A model generated the notes under the pieces. It was not told where the DNA came from. It was given only the letters and a program-made list of their open reading frames with translations, and ran no database searches. From contig QVMW01000016.1 of assembly GCA_003417655.1 (NCBI GenBank), forward strand, positions 1-64,000: a DNA stretch of 64,000 nt, given 5' to 3'. Within the stretch, counting starts at the first letter, position 1. Every line of letters starts with the position of its first letter. Source of the DNA: Rhodobacteraceae bacterium 63075 (lineage in GTDB: Bacteria; Pseudomonadota; Alphaproteobacteria; Rhodobacterales; Rhodobacteraceae). This document shows, piece after piece, positions 25,670 through 35,165 of this stretch. Both the position numbers and the translations under genes were made by a program.

Positions 25670-26968
25670 ATGGCCATTCGATATCTCAAGCAAGCTGACA
25701 CCTCCGCTGGCGAGGCGCGCGGCGATGTGGCTGACACGGTGCAGGTCATGTTGGAGCGCATTCGCGCAGGCGGCGAGGCGGCGGTGCTGGATTATGCGCG
25801 GCGTCTCGACCGCTGGGAGGATGCGGTGACGGTAAGCGAGACGCAAATCGCCGCAGCCATCCGGGCCGTTCCGCAGGATCTCAAGGATGACATCGCCTGG
25901 GCGCACGAGAACATCCGCCGCTTCGCCGAGGCGCAGCTTGCAACGGCGACGGATATGGAAATCGAACTCAGGCCAGGGCTATTTGCAGGGCAGAAACAGA
26001 TTCCGGTCAGCGCGGCGGGGGCCTATGTGCCCGGTGGCCGCTATGCCCATGTCGCCAGCGCGCTGATGACGATCACTACGGCGAAAGTGGCGGGCGTGCG
26101 CCACATCACCGCCTGTTCGCCGCCAAAGCCCGGGCAGGGCATTCATCCGGCGATACTCTATGCGATGCAGCTTGCCGGTGCAGACCTCATCCTGTCTCTG
26201 GGCGGCGTGCAGGGCGTCGCCGCGATGTCCGAGGGGCTGTTCGGGGCCAAGCCTGCGGATATTCTCGTCGGGCCGGGCAACGCCTATGTCGCCGAGGCCA
26301 AGCGGCAGCTTTTCGGCCCGCGCGGGATCGACATGTTCGCCGGGCCGACGGACAGCATGGTGATCGCGGAAAACGGCGCTGATGCCGAGCTTGTCGCCTG
26401 CGACCTGGTCAGCCAGGCCGAGCACGGGACGACATCGCCCGTCTGGCTGGTCACGGATGACGAAGTTCTGGCGCGCTACGTCATGGCGCTGATTCCCGAG
26501 CAGGCGAAGGCCCTGCCCGATGCCGCGCGCGATGCGGCGCTGGCGGCCTGGCGCGATCTGGGCGAGGTGATACTCTGCGACAGCCGTGACGAGATGGCCG
26601 ACGTGGCGAACCGCTATGGGCCGGAGCATCTGCATGTGCAGGCGCGCGAGCTTGATTGGTGGAAGCAGGCGCTCACCTGCTATGGCTCGCTCTTTCTCGG
26701 GGCTGAGACGACCGTCAGCTTCGGTGACAAGGCGGCAGGCCCCAACCATACGCTTCCCACATCGGGCGCGGCCCGCTATACGGGTGGCCTCAGCGTGCAC
26801 AAGTTCCTCAAGACAGTGACATGGCAACGCGCGGAAGGCGAGGCTCTGCCCGAACTGGCGCGCGTGACGGCGAATATCTCGCGGCACGAGGGCATGGAAG
26901 GCCACGCCCGCGCCGCGGAAATCAGGCTTGAAAAATTTCCGCCGACGCTCAAGCTGGCGACGGGCTAA
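25670..26968 (+). CDS. hpsN: HisD-family dehydrogenase, HpsN-like (sulfopropanediol 3-dehydrogenase)
   Basis: A 432-residue member of the histidinol dehydrogenase superfamily. Zinc and catalytic residues are retained: the Gln and His of DLVSQAEHG, the Glu-His of YGPEHLHVQ, the Asp of [10 protein letters not shown], and the C-terminal His of MEGHARAAE. By memory the sequence is closest to HpsN of Ruegeria pomeroyi ([31 protein letters not shown]), which oxidises 2,3-dihydroxypropane-1-sulfonate to sulfolactate. It is followed by cuyA and a racemase-type gene, consistent with organosulfonate use. A true his-operon HisD is unlikely from context. The 194-base upstream gap holds only a small hairpin (25582-25596). 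Confidence 0.75.
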   Translation: MAIRYLKQADTSAGEARGDVADTVQVMLERIRAGGEAAVLDYARRLDRWEDAVTVSETQIAAAIRAVPQDLKDDIAWAHENIRRFAEAQLATATDMEIELRPGLFAGQKQIPVSAAGAYVPGGRYAHVASALMTITTAKVAGVRHITACSPPKPGQGIHPAILYAMQLAGADLILSLGGVQGVAAMSEGLFGAKPADILVGPGNAYVAEAKRQLFGPRGIDMFAGPTDSMVIAENGADAELVACDLVSQAEHGTTSPVWLVTDDEVLARYVMALIPEQAKALPDAARDAALAAWRDLGEVILCDSRDEMADVANRYGPEHLHVQARELDWWKQALTCYGSLFLGAETTVSFGDKAAGPNHTLPTSGAARYTGGLSVHKFLKTVTWQRAEGEALPELARVTANISRHEGMEGHARAAEIRLEKFPPTLKLATG

Positions 26969-26988
26969 GACCACGAAAAGGAAACAGG

Positions 26989-27993
26989 ATGAACCTTGCG
27001 AAATTCCCGCGCGTGCGGCTGGCGCATCTCGCGACACCGCTCGAACCGATGCCGCGCCTGACAAAGCTTCTGGGCGGGCCGGAAATCTGGATCAAGCGCG
27101 ATGACTGCACGGGGCTGAGCACTGGCGGCAACAAGACCCGCAAGCTCGAATACCTTATGGCCGAGGCACAGGTGCAAGGCGCGGAGATGGTCATGACGCA
27201 GGGCGCGACCCAGTCGAACCATGCACGCCAGACAGCCGCCGCGGCGGCAAAACTGGGGATGGCCTGTCATATCCTGTTGGAGGATCGCACGGGCTATAAC
27301 CACGACAACTACAAGTATAACGGCAACGTGCTGCTCGACTACCTGCATGGCGCGACGATGGAACATCGCGGGCCGGATCTCGACATGAATGCCGAGATGG
27401 AGGCCGTGGCCGAGACGATGCGCGAGGAGGGTCGGTCAGTCTACACGATCCCCGGCGGAGGTTCCAACGCGACCGGCGCGCTGGGCTATGTGAACTGCGC
27501 CTTCGAGATGCTGCATCAATTCGTCGAGATGGGGCTCGATGTGGACCATATCGTCCACGCGACGGGCAGCGCCGGGACACAGGCGGGGCTGATCACGGGG
27601 CTCAAGGCGATGAATGCGGATATCCCGCTGCTTGGCATTGGCGTGCGCGCGCCCAAGGACAAGCAGGAGGCCAATGTCTTCGCTTTGGCGGAGAAGACCG
27701 CCGAGAAGCTGGGCTGCGCGGACGTCGTGCAGCGCGGTGACGTGGTCGCCAACACCGATTATGTCGGGCCGGGCTATGGCATGCCTGCCGACGATACCCT
27801 GGAGGCGATCGAGATATTCGCGCGCTCGGAGGCGATCCTGCTTGACCCTGTCTATTCGGCGAAGGGCGCGGCGGGGCTGATCGACCTCATCCGCAAGGGG
27901 CATTTCAAGAAAGGCGAGCGCGTTGTCTTCCTGCATACCGGCGGGGCGATCGGGCTGACGGGATACACGCATTGCTTCGACGTTCCCAAGTGA
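26989..27993 (+). CDS. cuyA: L-cysteate sulfo-lyase (CuyA type)
   Basis: A 334-residue PLP enzyme of the ACC deaminase/D-cysteine desulfhydrase family. The PLP lysine lies in [12 protein letters not shown] near residue 50, with [17 protein letters not shown] for phosphate and substrate contacts, and [18 protein letters not shown]. From memory the sequence is very like CuyA of Ruegeria (Silicibacter) pomeroyi, which turns L-cysteate into pyruvate, ammonia and sulfite. D-cysteine desulfhydrase is the alternative. It lies 20 bases after the HpsN-like gene, with an AGGAAACAGG ribosome-binding site. Confidence 0.85.
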   Translation: MNLAKFPRVRLAHLATPLEPMPRLTKLLGGPEIWIKRDDCTGLSTGGNKTRKLEYLMAEAQVQGAEMVMTQGATQSNHARQTAAAAAKLGMACHILLEDRTGYNHDNYKYNGNVLLDYLHGATMEHRGPDLDMNAEMEAVAETMREEGRSVYTIPGGGSNATGALGYVNCAFEMLHQFVEMGLDVDHIVHATGSAGTQAGLITGLKAMNADIPLLGIGVRAPKDKQEANVFALAEKTAEKLGCADVVQRGDVVANTDYVGPGYGMPADDTLEAIEIFARSEAILLDPVYSAKGAAGLIDLIRKGHFKKGERVVFLHTGGAIGLTGYTHCFDVPK

Positions 27994-28000
27994 GGCCCGG

Positions 28001-28651
28001 ATGAAAACGGTCGGCATTCTCGGCGGCATGGGGCCGGAGGCGACGGTGCTGCTCATGCAGAAGGTGCTGGCGGCGGTTCCCGCGGCGGATGATGCGGACC
28101 ATGTGCCGCTCATCGTGCACCAGAATCCGCAGGTGCCCTCGCGCATCGCCGCGCTGATCGAGGGGACGGGTGAAGACCCGGCCCCCACCCTGAGGCAGAT
28201 GGCGCGCGATCTGAAGGCGGCGGGCGCCGAGGCGCTGGCCATGCCGTGCAACACGGCGCATCACTACGCGCCCGCTCTGGCGGGCGAGGGGCTGCCCTTT
28301 CTCGACATGACCGAGGCGACAGCGGCGCGGCTCACGGGCCGCGTGGGGATGCTGGCTTCGCCAGCCGTGCGCAAAACGGGCGTTTTTGATGCCGCGTTTG
28401 ACGCGCGCGGGATCGCGCCTGTCTGGGCCGAGGAAGAGGCCCTGCTGGCTCTTATTCGCGCCGTGAAGTCAGGCGGCGGTGACAGGGCCGAGTTGCGGCG
28501 GATCGCGGAGCAACTGAAGGCAGCGGGTGCCGAGCGCCTGCTCGTGGCCTGCACGGAGCTTTCGCTGATGAGCGATGGGCTCGAGGGGTTTGACTGGCTC
28601 GACAGTCTCGATGCGCTCACCGAGGAAATCGTCACTTTCGCGCGCGGATGA
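28001..28651 (+). CDS. Aspartate/glutamate racemase family protein
   Basis: A 216-residue cofactor-independent racemase-type protein. The N-terminal MKTVGILGGMGPEAT and the two active-site cysteine contexts MPCNTAHHYA (about residue 84) and LLVACTELSLM (about 186) are intact, so it is likely catalytic. It starts 7 bases after cuyA. This suggests a substrate handled by that enzyme, such as D- or L-cysteate or aspartate; the precise amino acid cannot be told from sequence. Confidence 0.85.
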   Translation: MKTVGILGGMGPEATVLLMQKVLAAVPAADDADHVPLIVHQNPQVPSRIAALIEGTGEDPAPTLRQMARDLKAAGAEALAMPCNTAHHYAPALAGEGLPFLDMTEATAARLTGRVGMLASPAVRKTGVFDAAFDARGIAPVWAEEEALLALIRAVKSGGGDRAELRRIAEQLKAAGAERLLVACTELSLMSDGLEGFDWLDSLDALTEEIVTFARG

Positions 28652-28671
28652 GCGCCGCCTCGGCGGATGGC

Positions 28672-29445
28672 CTATCTCGACAGCCAGCCGCCATCGACAG
28701 GCAGGATGGCTCCGTGGATGAAATCGGCCATGTCACTGGCCAGGAAAGCGACCGGCCAGGCGATCTCTTCCGGCTCTCCCCAGCGGCCGGCGGGCACACG
28801 CGCCATGAGCGCAGCAGTTCTCTGTGCATCCTGTTGCAGCGCAGAGGTCACGTCCGTTGCCACGTATCCCGGCGCGACGGCATTCACGTTGACGCCAGAC
28901 GCGGCCCATTCATTGGCCAAAGCATGCGTAAGCTGTGCCACCGCGCCCTTGGCTGCCGCGTAGCCGGGCACGAGGATACCGCCCTGGAAGGAAAGGACCG
29001 AGGCGGTGTTGATGATCTTGCCGTGGCCGCGCGCGAGCATCTTTGCGCCAAGTGCGCGGCTGAGCAGGAAGACGGCATCGAGATTGACGGCCATGACGGC
29101 GTCCCAGTCTTGGGTGCTGTGCGTTGCAGCCTCCTCGCGGCGAATGATCCCGGCGTTGTTCACGAGGATATCAATCGGGGCGGCGTCGGCGTCCAGCGCT
29201 GCCAGCAACCTGTCGATCGCGTCGCGGTCCGACAGGTCGCAATCCATCGGTGTGAACCGCCCTGCAAGACCCTCGAAGTCCCGGGCAAGCTCTTGCGCGT
29301 TCCGCGAGATCGCTGTGCCGATTCCGATCACGTCCGCGCCACATCTGGCCAGCACCCGGGCGATGGCGAGGCCGATCCCCCGGCTGGCCCCGGTGACGAG
29401 CGCCGTCTTCCCGCGCAGGTCGATTTCGGGGCGTTGCGTGGCCAT
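28672..29445 (-). CDS. SDR oxidoreductase (KduD-like)
   Basis: A 257-residue classical short-chain dehydrogenase. It has the cofactor motif TGASRGIG near residue 20, NNAG at 97-100, and the catalytic YAAAK with upstream Ser (INTASVLSFQGG). The closest recognisable group is 2-deoxy-D-gluconate 3-dehydrogenase (KduD), but SDR substrate calls are weak. It is the last gene of the long minus-strand arm of the unknown regulon. Its ATG overlaps the stop of the E2 gene by one base, so it is part of the same transcript. Confidence 0.85.
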   Translation of the reverse strand: MATQRPEIDLRGKTALVTGASRGIGLAIARVLARCGADVIGIGTAISRNAQELARDFEGLAGRFTPMDCDLSDRDAIDRLLAALDADAAPIDILVNNAGIIRREEAATHSTQDWDAVMAVNLDAVFLLSRALGAKMLARGHGKIINTASVLSFQGGILVPGYAAAKGAVAQLTHALANEWAASGVNVNAVAPGYVATDVTSALQQDAQRTAALMARVPAGRWGEPEEIAWPVAFLASDMADFIHGAILPVDGGWLSR

Positions 29446-30332
29446 CAGATCATGATCCTGCGTGGATCCGCGATCAGCCCGGCCAGATAGCTCATGAAGC
29501 GCGCGGCATCCGCGCCGTTGATCACGCGGTGATCATAGCTCAGATCGAGCGGGACCATCGGCACGGGGCGGGGGGTATCTGCGTCCCAGATCGTGACAGT
29601 CTCGGTGCGGGTGATGCCTAGGATGGCCACTTCGGGCGGGTTGACGATCGGGGTGAAGCCGATGCCTCCGATACCGCCGAGGTTGGTGATCGTCATCGAC
29701 GCGCCGCCCATCTCGTCGGGGCCGACTTTGCGGTTCTGCGCGCGTCCTGCCAGATCGGCGATCTCGGCGGCGATCTGCCAGAGCCCCTTGCGGTCCACGT
29801 CACGAACGACCGGGACCATGAGGCCATGGGCGGTGTCGACGGCGATGCCGATATGGACGTAGTCCTTGAGCGTGAGCGTCTGCCCATCGGGCGAGAGAGA
29901 GGCGTTGAAGCGCGGGAACTCGCGCAGCGCGCGGGCGAGCGCCTTGGCCTGGAAGGCCAGCGCCGTCAGTTTGACGCCGCGCGCCTGCGCCTCGGGCTTC
30001 AGCTCGGCGCGCAGCGCCTCGATCGCCGTGACATCGGCGCGGTCGTGATGCGTGACCTGCGGGATCAGCGCATTCGCGGCCCCGAGATTGGCGGCGGCGA
30101 CCTGGGCAAAACGGGTCACCGGCTCTTCTGTGACGGAGCCATACTGGCTGTGATCCACATCCCAATAGGAAGTGTCGCCGGCTGGGCCTGCGGCGGGTTT
30201 GCCTGCGCCGGTCCTTTCAAGATCCTCGGGGCCGATGGTCGTGCGGCCGAGATCGGCGGCGAGCTTGTCGATATCGACGCCCTTGTTCAGCGCCAGAGCG
30301 CGGGTCGAGGGAGAGGCTTTCACATCGTTCAT
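29445..30332 (-). CDS. Lipoyl-less E2 acyltransferase of a 2-oxo acid dehydrogenase complex
   Basis: A 295-residue protein with a peripheral-subunit-binding domain at the N-terminus (SPSTRALALNKGVDIDKLA, about 8-40) and a full catalytic acyltransferase domain. It has no lipoyl domain. The active-site motif is DHRVINGA with H268 and N272; Asn in place of the usual Asp is also known in Azotobacter vinelandii E2p. The ATG at 30332 has a GGAGG ribosome-binding site; longer frames upstream enter the aldehyde dehydrogenase. The missing lipoyl domains are supplied by the separate protein at 31789-33075. Confidence 0.88.
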   Translation of the reverse strand: MNDVKASPSTRALALNKGVDIDKLAADLGRTTIGPEDLERTGAGKPAAGPAGDTSYWDVDHSQYGSVTEEPVTRFAQVAAANLGAANALIPQVTHHDRADVTAIEALRAELKPEAQARGVKLTALAFQAKALARALREFPRFNASLSPDGQTLTLKDYVHIGIAVDTAHGLMVPVVRDVDRKGLWQIAAEIADLAGRAQNRKVGPDEMGGASMTITNLGGIGGIGFTPIVNPPEVAILGITRTETVTIWDADTPRPVPMVPLDLSYDHRVINGADAARFMSYLAGLIADPRRIMI

Positions 30333-30342
30333 ATCCGCCTCC

Positions 30343-31773
30343 CTACCAGCTTGCCGAGATGTATTGGGTTTCCATGAACTCCAGCATACCCTCATGCCCG
30401 CCCTCGCGTCCAATGCCCGATTGCTTCACGCCGCCGAAAGGGGCCGCGGGGTCCGAGACGAGACCACGGTTGAGCCCGACCATGCCGTATTCGAGCCGCT
30501 CGCAGACTTGCAGCGCGCGTTTGAAATCCTCCGAGAAGACATAGGCGACGAGGCCATATTCGGTGTCATTGGCCCTTGCGATGACCTCTTCCTGCTCCTT
30601 GAAGGTCTGGATCGCGGCGACGGGGCCGAAAATCTCGTCCTTCACGCAGTCGGCATCCTCGGAGACGTTCGACAGGACGGTCGGCGGATAGTAGAATCCC
30701 TTGCCCTGGGGCTCCTTGCCGCCACATTCGATTTTCGCGCCTTTCTCCACGGCATCGGCGACGAAAGCGGCGACCTTGTCGCGCGTGTCGGCATTGACCA
30801 GCGGGCCGACATCGACGCTCGGGTCCGTCCCGTCTCCGAGCTTGAGCGCCGACATCCGCTCGGTCAGGCGCTTGGTGAATTCCTCGGCGATGCCGTCTTG
30901 CACGTAAATGCGGTTGGCCGCCGTGCAGGCCTCGCCGAGATTGCGCATCTTGGCAAGCATCGTGCCTTCGATGGCCGTTTCCATGTCGGCATCGTCGAAG
31001 ACCACCACCGGCGCGTTGCCGCCCAGCTCCATTGCGGGCTTGAGAACCTGATCGGCGGCGCTTTTCAGAAGCTTTTGGCCGACACCCGTGGAGCCTGTGA
31101 AGCTGACGACGCGGACGCGCGGATCATGGAGCATGTGATCGACGAGCGAGCCTGTCTTGCGGCTCGGCAGGACGTTGACGAGGCCCGGGGGAACACCCGC
31201 TTCCTCCAGAAGCGGCATCAGCGCCAGCATGGTCAGCGGCGTTTCGGACGCGGGCTTGATGATCACACCGCAGCCCGCTGCCAGGGCGGGTGCGATCTTG
31301 CGGGTCCCCATGGCCGCCGGGTAGTTCCATGGCGTCACGAGCACGGCCAGCCCGGCGGGCTTGTGCTGCACCATGATGCGCGCGCCCGAGGCCGGCGCGT
31401 GCGTGATCATCCCGTCGGCGCGCACCGCTTCCTCGGCGAACCAGCGGAAGAACTCGGCGGCATAGGTGGCCTCACCCCTGGCATCCACGCCGGCCTTGCC
31501 GTTCTCCAGCGTCATGAGATGGGCGAACTCGTCAAGCCGCGCCGTCATCAGCTCCCATGCGCGGCGCAGAACCTCGGCGCGCGCCCGCGGGGTGCGCGCG
31601 GCCCAGTCCTTCATGGCGGCCTCGGCCGCGTCGAGTGCGGCATCGGCATCGGCGATATCGGCGGAGGCGACGGAGGCGAGGACCTCTTCGGTTGCCGGGT
31701 TTATGACGTCGAAGCGGTCGCCGGAGGCTGGCTTTTTCCACTCGCCGTTGATGTAGAGATCGGTGAATTCCAT
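30343..31773 (-). CDS. NAD(P)-dependent aldehyde dehydrogenase (semialdehyde type)
   Basis: A 476-residue aldehyde dehydrogenase of the succinate-semialdehyde dehydrogenase group. The catalytic Cys is in GEACTAANRI, the general-base Glu in MELGGNAP, and the cofactor segment is FTGSTGVGQKLL. The ATG at 31773 is used rather than an upstream TTG. It lies between the lipoyl protein and catalytic E2 genes, so it may oxidise an aldehyde released by the E1/E2 complex, as happens in acetoin-type cleavage. The substrate is not readable from sequence. Confidence 0.9.
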   Translation of the reverse strand: MEFTDLYINGEWKKPASGDRFDVINPATEEVLASVASADIADADAALDAAEAAMKDWAARTPRARAEVLRRAWELMTARLDEFAHLMTLENGKAGVDARGEATYAAEFFRWFAEEAVRADGMITHAPASGARIMVQHKPAGLAVLVTPWNYPAAMGTRKIAPALAAGCGVIIKPASETPLTMLALMPLLEEAGVPPGLVNVLPSRKTGSLVDHMLHDPRVRVVSFTGSTGVGQKLLKSAADQVLKPAMELGGNAPVVVFDDADMETAIEGTMLAKMRNLGEACTAANRIYVQDGIAEEFTKRLTERMSALKLGDGTDPSVDVGPLVNADTRDKVAAFVADAVEKGAKIECGGKEPQGKGFYYPPTVLSNVSEDADCVKDEIFGPVAAIQTFKEQEEVIARANDTEYGLVAYVFSEDFKRALQVCERLEYGMVGLNRGLVSDPAAPFGGVKQSGIGREGGHEGMLEFMETQYISASW

Positions 31774-31788
31774 GAGTGTCTCCAAAAC

Positions 31789-33075
31789 TTAGAGCAGGTG
31801 GCGGAGCGGTTGCTCCATCCGGCCTGCGAATTCGGACAGAAGGCCCGTGGCCTCGCTTGCCGTCAGGTGATGGCTTGCGCATTCGAGCGTGATCAAAAGC
31901 CCCACGCTGGCGCGCGTGAGCGTGAGAACCGGGGCCTCTTCCGCGCCGAGAGCGACGGTGCTGACACGGCTCATGCGCAGATCGCGCAGGATGATGTCGG
32001 GGGCGGTTTCGTCTTGCGCCTCGGTGATCGCGCTGAACGGTCCCGCCGGGACCGCGAAGACGCGCGCCTGGCCGAAGCTCTCGACCGCAATCGTCGCTTC
32101 ATCGCGCCCCAGACTTGCGGCGGCGAGGCCGGCAAGAAGGGCGGCGGCATCAGAGAGCCCCCCGGTCTCGGCGGCCCATGCGGCGAAGTGTGCAAAGCCG
32201 TCCGAGGCAAGCTCGGCAGTCAGGTGGCGCGAGGCCGTGGCCTCGCTGCCGGCGGTCTTCTCCGGCAGCGCCCTCAGAACCTCGAGATCAGCGACATGAA
32301 AGGGCTGTGGATGACCGGCCTCGGCGAGACGGTTCAGGTCCAGCCCCTGTTCAAGCGCCAACCGCCGCGCCTTGGGTGAAGCAAGGATACGACCATCAGT
32401 GCGCTTGGGCGCGGGAGCCTGTGGCACCTTCGCTGGCTCGGGTTCAGGTTTGGAGTCGGGCGCGGAATCTGCTTTGGTCTGCGACGTCGCGGGCGCAGCG
32501 GCGTCGGCCTGGCTGCGCTGCACGGGGTTTGAAGGCTTTTCCGCCGAGATGACCGCGATCGGCGCGCCCACGGGGGCGGCTTCGCCCGCCTCGGCCAGCA
32601 GGGCTGCGACGAAGCCATTCTCCCCGGCCTCGACGTCCATCGTGGCCTTGTCGGTTTCCACTTCGAAGAGGATGTCACCAGCGGCCACCTCATCGCCCAG
32701 GGCCTTGTGCCAGGCGACGATGAGTCCCGTATCCTGCGCCATGCCAAGCGCGGGCATGATGACTTCTGCGCCCTCGGGCAGCGCTTCGGCAGAGCCCGTC
32801 TCGGGCGCAGCGGGCGCGACAGGCTCAGAGGCTTGCGCCTCGGAGCCGATCTGCGCGATCACATTGCCGACGGGCACATCCTCGCCCGCCGCGGCGCGCA
32901 CGCCGTTCAAAAAACCGCTCGCCTGCGCCTCGACTTCCATGGTGGCCTTGTCGGTTTCAACCTCGAAGAGCACATCGCCCGCCTTGACCGCATCGCCCTC
33001 GGACTTTTGCCAGGCGACGATCTTGCCGGTTTCCTGCGCCATGCCGAGGGCGGGCATGATCACCTCATGCGGCAT
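31789..33075 (-). CDS. Double-lipoyl pseudo-E2 (E3BP-like) protein
   Basis: A 428-residue protein with two biotinyl/lipoyl domains whose lipoyl lysines fall exactly 100 residues apart (K43 and K143, both in EVETDKATM). Next come a Pro/Ala-rich linker (180-225) and a peripheral-subunit-binding domain (ASPKARRLALEQGLDLNRL, about 232-270). The C-terminal region of about 155 residues looks like a shrunken acyltransferase domain. At the place of the HxxxDG motif it has ASHHLTASEA, so catalysis is unlikely. It probably serves as the lipoyl carrier for the separate catalytic E2, acting like an E3-binding protein. It overlaps the E1 beta gene by 11 bases. Confidence 0.85.
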   Translation of the reverse strand: MPHEVIMPALGMAQETGKIVAWQKSEGDAVKAGDVLFEVETDKATMEVEAQASGFLNGVRAAAGEDVPVGNVIAQIGSEAQASEPVAPAAPETGSAEALPEGAEVIMPALGMAQDTGLIVAWHKALGDEVAAGDILFEVETDKATMDVEAGENGFVAALLAEAGEAAPVGAPIAVISAEKPSNPVQRSQADAAAPATSQTKADSAPDSKPEPEPAKVPQAPAPKRTDGRILASPKARRLALEQGLDLNRLAEAGHPQPFHVADLEVLRALPEKTAGSEATASRHLTAELASDGFAHFAAWAAETGGLSDAAALLAGLAAASLGRDEATIAVESFGQARVFAVPAGPFSAITEAQDETAPDIILRDLRMSRVSTVALGAEEAPVLTLTRASVGLLITLECASHHLTASEATGLLSEFAGRMEQPLRHLL

Positions 33076-34060
33076 GGATCAACTCCCCGGACATGAGCTT
33101 GCGCGCGTTCTCGGCGACGGCGTCGGGCGTGGGCACGGTGATGTCTTCCAGCGCGGGGCTGAAGGGCACGGGCACATCCATCGCGCCCATGCGCAGCACG
33201 GGGGCGTCGAGATGGTAGAATGCCTTTTCATTGATCCGGCTGGCGATCTCGCCGGTGATGCCAAAGCTCTGGTGGCCCTCGTCCACGACGATCACGCGGG
33301 AGGTTTTCTTCGCGGATTCGAGCAGCGCAGCCTCGTCCAGCGGCACGATGGTGCGCGGATCGATCACCTCGGCCTCGATGCCTTCTTTCGCAAGGATTTC
33401 GGCGGCGGCCTCGCAGACCTGCACCATCGACGACGTGCCGATGAGCGTGATGTCCGAGCCTTCGCGTTTGATATTGGCTTCGCCGAAGGGAATGAGGAAT
33501 TCCTCCTCGGGCACCGGGGCCTTGTCGTTATACATCAACTTGTCTTCGAAGATGACAACGGGGTTGTCATCGCGAATGGCGGTTTTCATCAGCCCCTTGG
33601 CCTCGTAGGCCGAGGAGGGCATGGCGACCTTGAGCCCGGGGATATGTGCCACCAGCGCATGGAGCGACTGCGAGTGCTGCGCGGCAGAGCGGCGGGTGGC
33701 ACCCAGATTGGTGCGCAGCACCAGCGGCACGTTCAGCTTGCCGCCGGACATGTAATAGGACTTGGCGGCCTGATTGCAGAGCTGATCCATGATCAGGTAG
33801 ATGAAATCGCCGAACATCAGGTCGACGACCGGGCGGGAGCCGGTCATGGCTGCCCCGACGCCGAGGCCCATGAAGCCCGGCTCCGCGATCGGCGTGTCGA
33901 CGACGCGGGCCGTGCCGAACTCCTCCACGAGCCCGCTCAGAACCTTGAAGGGTGTGCCCGCCTCGGCCACGTCCTCGCCGATGATGAAGACGGTTTCGTC
34001 ACGGCGCATTTCCTCGGCCAGGGCCTCGTTTACGGCTTGGGACAGGGTGATTTCTCGCAT
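33065..34060 (-). CDS. 2-oxo acid/acetoin dehydrogenase E1 beta subunit
   Basis: A 331-residue transketolase-like E1 beta subunit. It starts MREITLSQAVNEAL and carries FIIGEDVAEAGTPFKV, DTPIAEPGFMGLGVGAAM and the C-terminal transketolase domain with EVIDPRTIVPLDEAAL. The ATG at 34060 matches family starts; the frame continues upstream into E1 alpha without protein-like sequence. It pairs with the E1 alpha encoded 11 bases upstream. Acetoin dehydrogenase, pyruvate dehydrogenase and branched-chain types share this architecture, and the co-encoded aldehyde dehydrogenase favours an acetoin-like cleavage. Confidence 0.92.
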   Translation of the reverse strand: MREITLSQAVNEALAEEMRRDETVFIIGEDVAEAGTPFKVLSGLVEEFGTARVVDTPIAEPGFMGLGVGAAMTGSRPVVDLMFGDFIYLIMDQLCNQAAKSYYMSGGKLNVPLVLRTNLGATRRSAAQHSQSLHALVAHIPGLKVAMPSSAYEAKGLMKTAIRDDNPVVIFEDKLMYNDKAPVPEEEFLIPFGEANIKREGSDITLIGTSSMVQVCEAAAEILAKEGIEAEVIDPRTIVPLDEAALLESAKKTSRVIVVDEGHQSFGITGEIASRINEKAFYHLDAPVLRMGAMDVPVPFSPALEDITVPTPDAVAENARKLMSGELIHAA

Positions 34061-34071
34061 TTTCTCGCTCC

Positions 34072-35079
34072 TCAGGCCGTGTTGCGCGCAAGCGCGTGTT
34101 CGATGTCGGTAAAGACGTGCATGTCGACCTCGGACTGGTCGGGGTAGGGCGCCGCCTCGGCATAGGCGACGGCTTCCTCGGCGTCCTTCTTGATCTCGGC
34201 ATTCATCGCCTCGATCTCCTCCTCGCTGGCGATGCCTTGTTCGACGAGCCAGCCGCGGAACTTGATGATTGGGTCCTTGTTTTCCTTCCAATCCGTCTCT
34301 TCATCCTTGGAGCGATAATATTCGCGGTTGATGTCGCCAACGTGATGCCCGTGATAGCGATAGGTCATCAGCTCCATGAAGAAGGGGCCTTCGCCCTTGC
34401 GGGCGCGGGCGACGAGCTTTTGGGTCAATTCGTTGACGGCCAGCACGTCTTGGCCGTCGACCTGGTGGGCCTCGATACCGAAGGCCTCGGCCCGCGCCGT
34501 GATCGAGCCGGCGGCGATTTCCTCTGTCTTGGTGTATTCGGAATAGCCGTTGTTCTCGCAGGCGTAGATCACGGGCAGGTTCCACAGGGCGGCCATGTTC
34601 ATGACCTCGTAAAGAAGGCCCTGGGCGGTGGCCCCGTCGCCGAAGAAGCAGACGGTCACGTCATCCTTGCCCAGAAGCTTGGATGTGAAGGCCGAACCCG
34701 TGGCGATGCCCATGGAGCCGCCGACGATGGCGTTGGCTCCGAGGTTGCCGTTCGACTGGTCGGCGATATGCATGGAGCCGCCCTTGCCCCGGCAATAGCC
34801 CTCTTCCTTGCCCAGAAGTTCGCAGAACATTTCCTTGAACTCGGCCCCCTTGGCGACGCAATGGCCGTGGCCCCGGTGTGTCGAGGTGATCTTGTCATCG
34901 ATGGTCAGCGCTTCACAGATGCCGACGGCCACGGCTTCCTCGCCGGAATACATATGTGTCAGGCCGGGCATCTTGGCCGACAGGTAAAGCTGGTTGGCGT
35001 TGTCCTCGAAGGTGCGAATGCGCACCATCTGACGGTACATGCGAAGGTAGTCTTCGGTATTGGTTTTCGTCTTGGCCAT
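34072..35079 (-). CDS. 2-oxo acid/acetoin dehydrogenase E1 alpha subunit
   Basis: A 335-residue thiamine-diphosphate E1 alpha subunit of the acetoin/pyruvate dehydrogenase type. TPP-binding motif GDGATAQGLLYE runs into CENNGYSEYT (GDG-x(n)-N). The phosphorylation-loop-like STHRGHGHCVAKG and GKGGSMHIAD are present. ATG at 35079 is chosen with AGGAGAC upstream. It is followed by E1 beta after 11 bases. The M24-fold gene lies upstream in the same direction, so the complex belongs to the unknown catabolic regulon rather than to central metabolism. Confidence 0.92.
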   Translation of the reverse strand: MAKTKTNTEDYLRMYRQMVRIRTFEDNANQLYLSAKMPGLTHMYSGEEAVAVGICEALTIDDKITSTHRGHGHCVAKGAEFKEMFCELLGKEEGYCRGKGGSMHIADQSNGNLGANAIVGGSMGIATGSAFTSKLLGKDDVTVCFFGDGATAQGLLYEVMNMAALWNLPVIYACENNGYSEYTKTEEIAAGSITARAEAFGIEAHQVDGQDVLAVNELTQKLVARARKGEGPFFMELMTYRYHGHHVGDINREYYRSKDEETDWKENKDPIIKFRGWLVEQGIASEEEIEAMNAEIKKDAEEAVAYAEAAPYPDQSEVDMHVFTDIEHALARNTA

Positions 35080-35165
35080 GGTGGTCTCCTGAGAGATGCG
35101 GGGGCGATGGGGCAATTCTCCGCCTTGCGCAGGGAGAAGCGCGCAAGGCGGAGTTTTGCCGCCCG

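Noticed and set aside
25670..26968. Biosynthetic histidinol dehydrogenase HisD
   Set aside because: No his genes are nearby and the C-terminal sequence matches the HpsN-like branch; the link to cuyA favours sulfonate metabolism.
30172..32379. A 735-codon open frame on the plus strand opposite the E2, aldehyde dehydrogenase and lipoyl-protein genes
   Set aside because: It mirrors conserved genes on the other strand and its translation is Gly/Arg/His-rich without recognisable domains; long antisense frames are expected at this GC content.
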